Source: JACVRW01 sp035947555
GTDB taxonomy: Bacteria > Actinomycetota > Thermoleophilia > Solirubrobacterales > Thermoleophilaceae
Assembly: GCA_035947555.1 (NCBI GenBank)
Contig: DASZJZ010000211.1
Span: forward strand, 1 to 5,725
DNA length: 5,725 nucleotides
Direction of reading: 5' to 3'
Shown: one piece after another, positions 5,095 to 5,725 of the stretch
Layout: every line of letters starts with the position of its first letter
How positions within the stretch are numbered: position 1 is the stretch's first letter
Notes under the pieces: generated by a model
The model's input: the letters and a program-made list of their open reading frames with translations, nothing else
Told to the model about the DNA's origin: nothing
Database searches by the model: none
Made by a program: the position numbers and the translations under genes

Positions 5095-5114
5095 GTAAGT
5101 TACTCTGCGGTAAC
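5095..5114. promoter_or_regulatory. Candidate TetR operator in the cupin-TetR gap
   Basis: GTTAC at 5099-5103 and GTAAC at 5110-5114 form an inverted repeat with a 6-bp spacer. A second palindrome, GTAAGTTAC (5095-5103), shares its right half with the first, giving three TTAC/GTAA half-sites in 20 bp. The element lies between the start codons of the two divergent genes and ends two bases before the TetR ATG, where a bound repressor would block both promoters. Its AT content contrasts with the flanking sequence. Assignment to the adjacent regulator rests on position and symmetry only. Confidence 0.55.
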
Positions 5115-5115
5115 A

Positions 5116-5725
5116 ATGGCGACGAGGCGAGGCGGCACGCGGGCCGGGCAGCGGCGGGAGGGGGCGGAGCGGCGCACGCAGGCGGCACTGCAGCCGCCTG
5201 GGGCGGCGGAGGGGCGGCCGGTGCGGCGACGCATCCCCGCGCCCGAGCGGCGCGCTCTCATCCTCCACGAGGCCGGCCGGCTCTTTGCTCGTCATGGCTA
5301 TGCCGGCACCCGGCTCGAGGACATCGCCGCCGCTGCGCACGTGACCAAGCCGATCGTCTACCGGCATTTCGAGTCCAAGAAGGCGCTTTACGTCGCGCTT
5401 CTCGTCAAGCACCGCGACGACCTTCCGACCTTCGTCGAGGGTGGTCAGCTCCTGAGCGCCATCCTCGAGTACTGGCTGACGTACGTCCGCGAGAACAGTC
5501 ACGCCTGGGTCATGATCTTCCGCGATCCCTCGGGCGACGACGACATCCGCGGTCTCAGGCGCGACGTCAACCTCCGCGCCCGCCAGGTGCTTGCGAGCTT
5601 CATCGCCGAGCGCGCCGGCGACAGCGTTCCGGCCGACCAGGTCGAGCCCACCGCCGAACTCCTCAGCAGTGGGCTCGCCGGCCTCGCCCTGTGGTGGATC
5701 GACCACCCCGACACCCCGATGGAGG
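5116..5725 (+). CDS. TetR/AcrR-family transcriptional regulator (3' truncated by window edge)
   Basis: 203 residues are visible before the right edge; the C-terminus is cut off. The DNA-binding domain (about residues 45-92) is a classic TetR helix-turn-helix: RRALILHEAGRLFARHGYAGTRLEDIAAAAHVTKPIVYRHFESKKALYVALL. The ligand/dimer domain follows, with WVMIFRDPSG and the GLAGLALWWIDHPDTP pattern seen in many actinobacterial TetR proteins. The start is ambiguous. The ATG at 5116 gives an Arg-rich extension of about 36 residues with coding-like G/C third positions. The in-frame GTG at 5221 has a strong GGAGGGG (5208-5214) six bases upstream and gives a more typical N-terminus (RRRIPAPERRALIL). I list the ATG because it follows the operator directly. 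The divergent cupin gene is the likely target, together with autoregulation; the ligand is unknown. Confidence 0.88.
   Translation, partial: MATRRGGTRAGQRREGAERRTQAALQPPGAAEGRPVRRRIPAPERRALILHEAGRLFARHGYAGTRLEDIAAAAHVTKPIVYRHFESKKALYVALLVKHRDDLPTFVEGGQLLSAILEYWLTYVRENSHAWVMIFRDPSGDDDIRGLRRDVNLRARQVLASFIAERAGDSVPADQVEPTAELLSSGLAGLALWWIDHPDTPME

Noticed and set aside
4444..5706. Open reading frame of 420 codons on the minus strand spanning the tRNA, cupin and TetR regions
   Set aside because: It overlaps a tRNA, a cupin with intact motifs in another frame and a clear TetR helix-turn-helix on the opposite strand; the translation is low-complexity.
1..5725. CRISPR array, insertion sequence or attachment site
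   Set aside because: No repeated spacer-like units, transposase motifs or terminal inverted repeats were seen; the tRNA 3' end has no visible duplicated copy within the window.

Overview
This is a very GC-rich window with strong G/C third-position bias. It carries an actinobacterial-type Tat operon, a dCTP deaminase of the mycobacterial bifunctional type, an RsbV/SpoIIAA-like STAS protein, and tRNA-Lys(CTT) without an encoded CCA. The best guess is a deep-branching actinobacterium of the class Thermoleophilia (Solirubrobacterales-like). That placement rests on remembered protein similarity and gene order, not on a search.

Layout, left to right. A small zinc-ribbon protein (77-541, minus) lies downstream of dcd (636-2249, minus). 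The dcd reading frame is interrupted by an in-frame intein of 341 residues (915-1937), inserted between the GK and SSLGR of the deaminase active-site motif. tatA (2307-2525) is transcribed divergently from dcd. It is followed closely by tatC (2548-3324) and a membrane-anchored helical-repeat protein (3341-4021), then a STAS-domain anti-sigma factor antagonist (4107-4460) and tRNA-Lys (4509-4582). A single-domain cupin (4587-5078, minus) converges on the tRNA. It is divergent from a TetR-family regulator (5116 to the right edge, truncated), with a GTTAC-N6-GTAAC palindrome in the 37-bp gap.

The standout is the dcd intein. It starts with Ala instead of Cys or Ser, and it carries all three residues that define class 3 inteins: Trp in HLW of block B, Cys at block F position 4 (RCIQV), and Thr in the terminal THN. 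Ser is the +1 residue. It also retains both LAGLIDADG motifs of a homing endonuclease with their acidic residues. Removing it leaves a normal-length deaminase of about 196 residues, so pyrimidine deoxynucleotide supply in this cell should depend on a non-canonical protein-splicing reaction.

How the genes work together: TatA and TatC form the core of a twin-arginine export channel, and the downstream anchored repeat protein may be an envelope partner. The STAS protein probably belongs to a partner-switching or signalling circuit whose kinase is not in the window. The cupin and TetR genes look like a regulator-target pair sharing an operator. There is no gene-free stretch longer than 300 bases; the largest gaps are about 94 and 85 bp.
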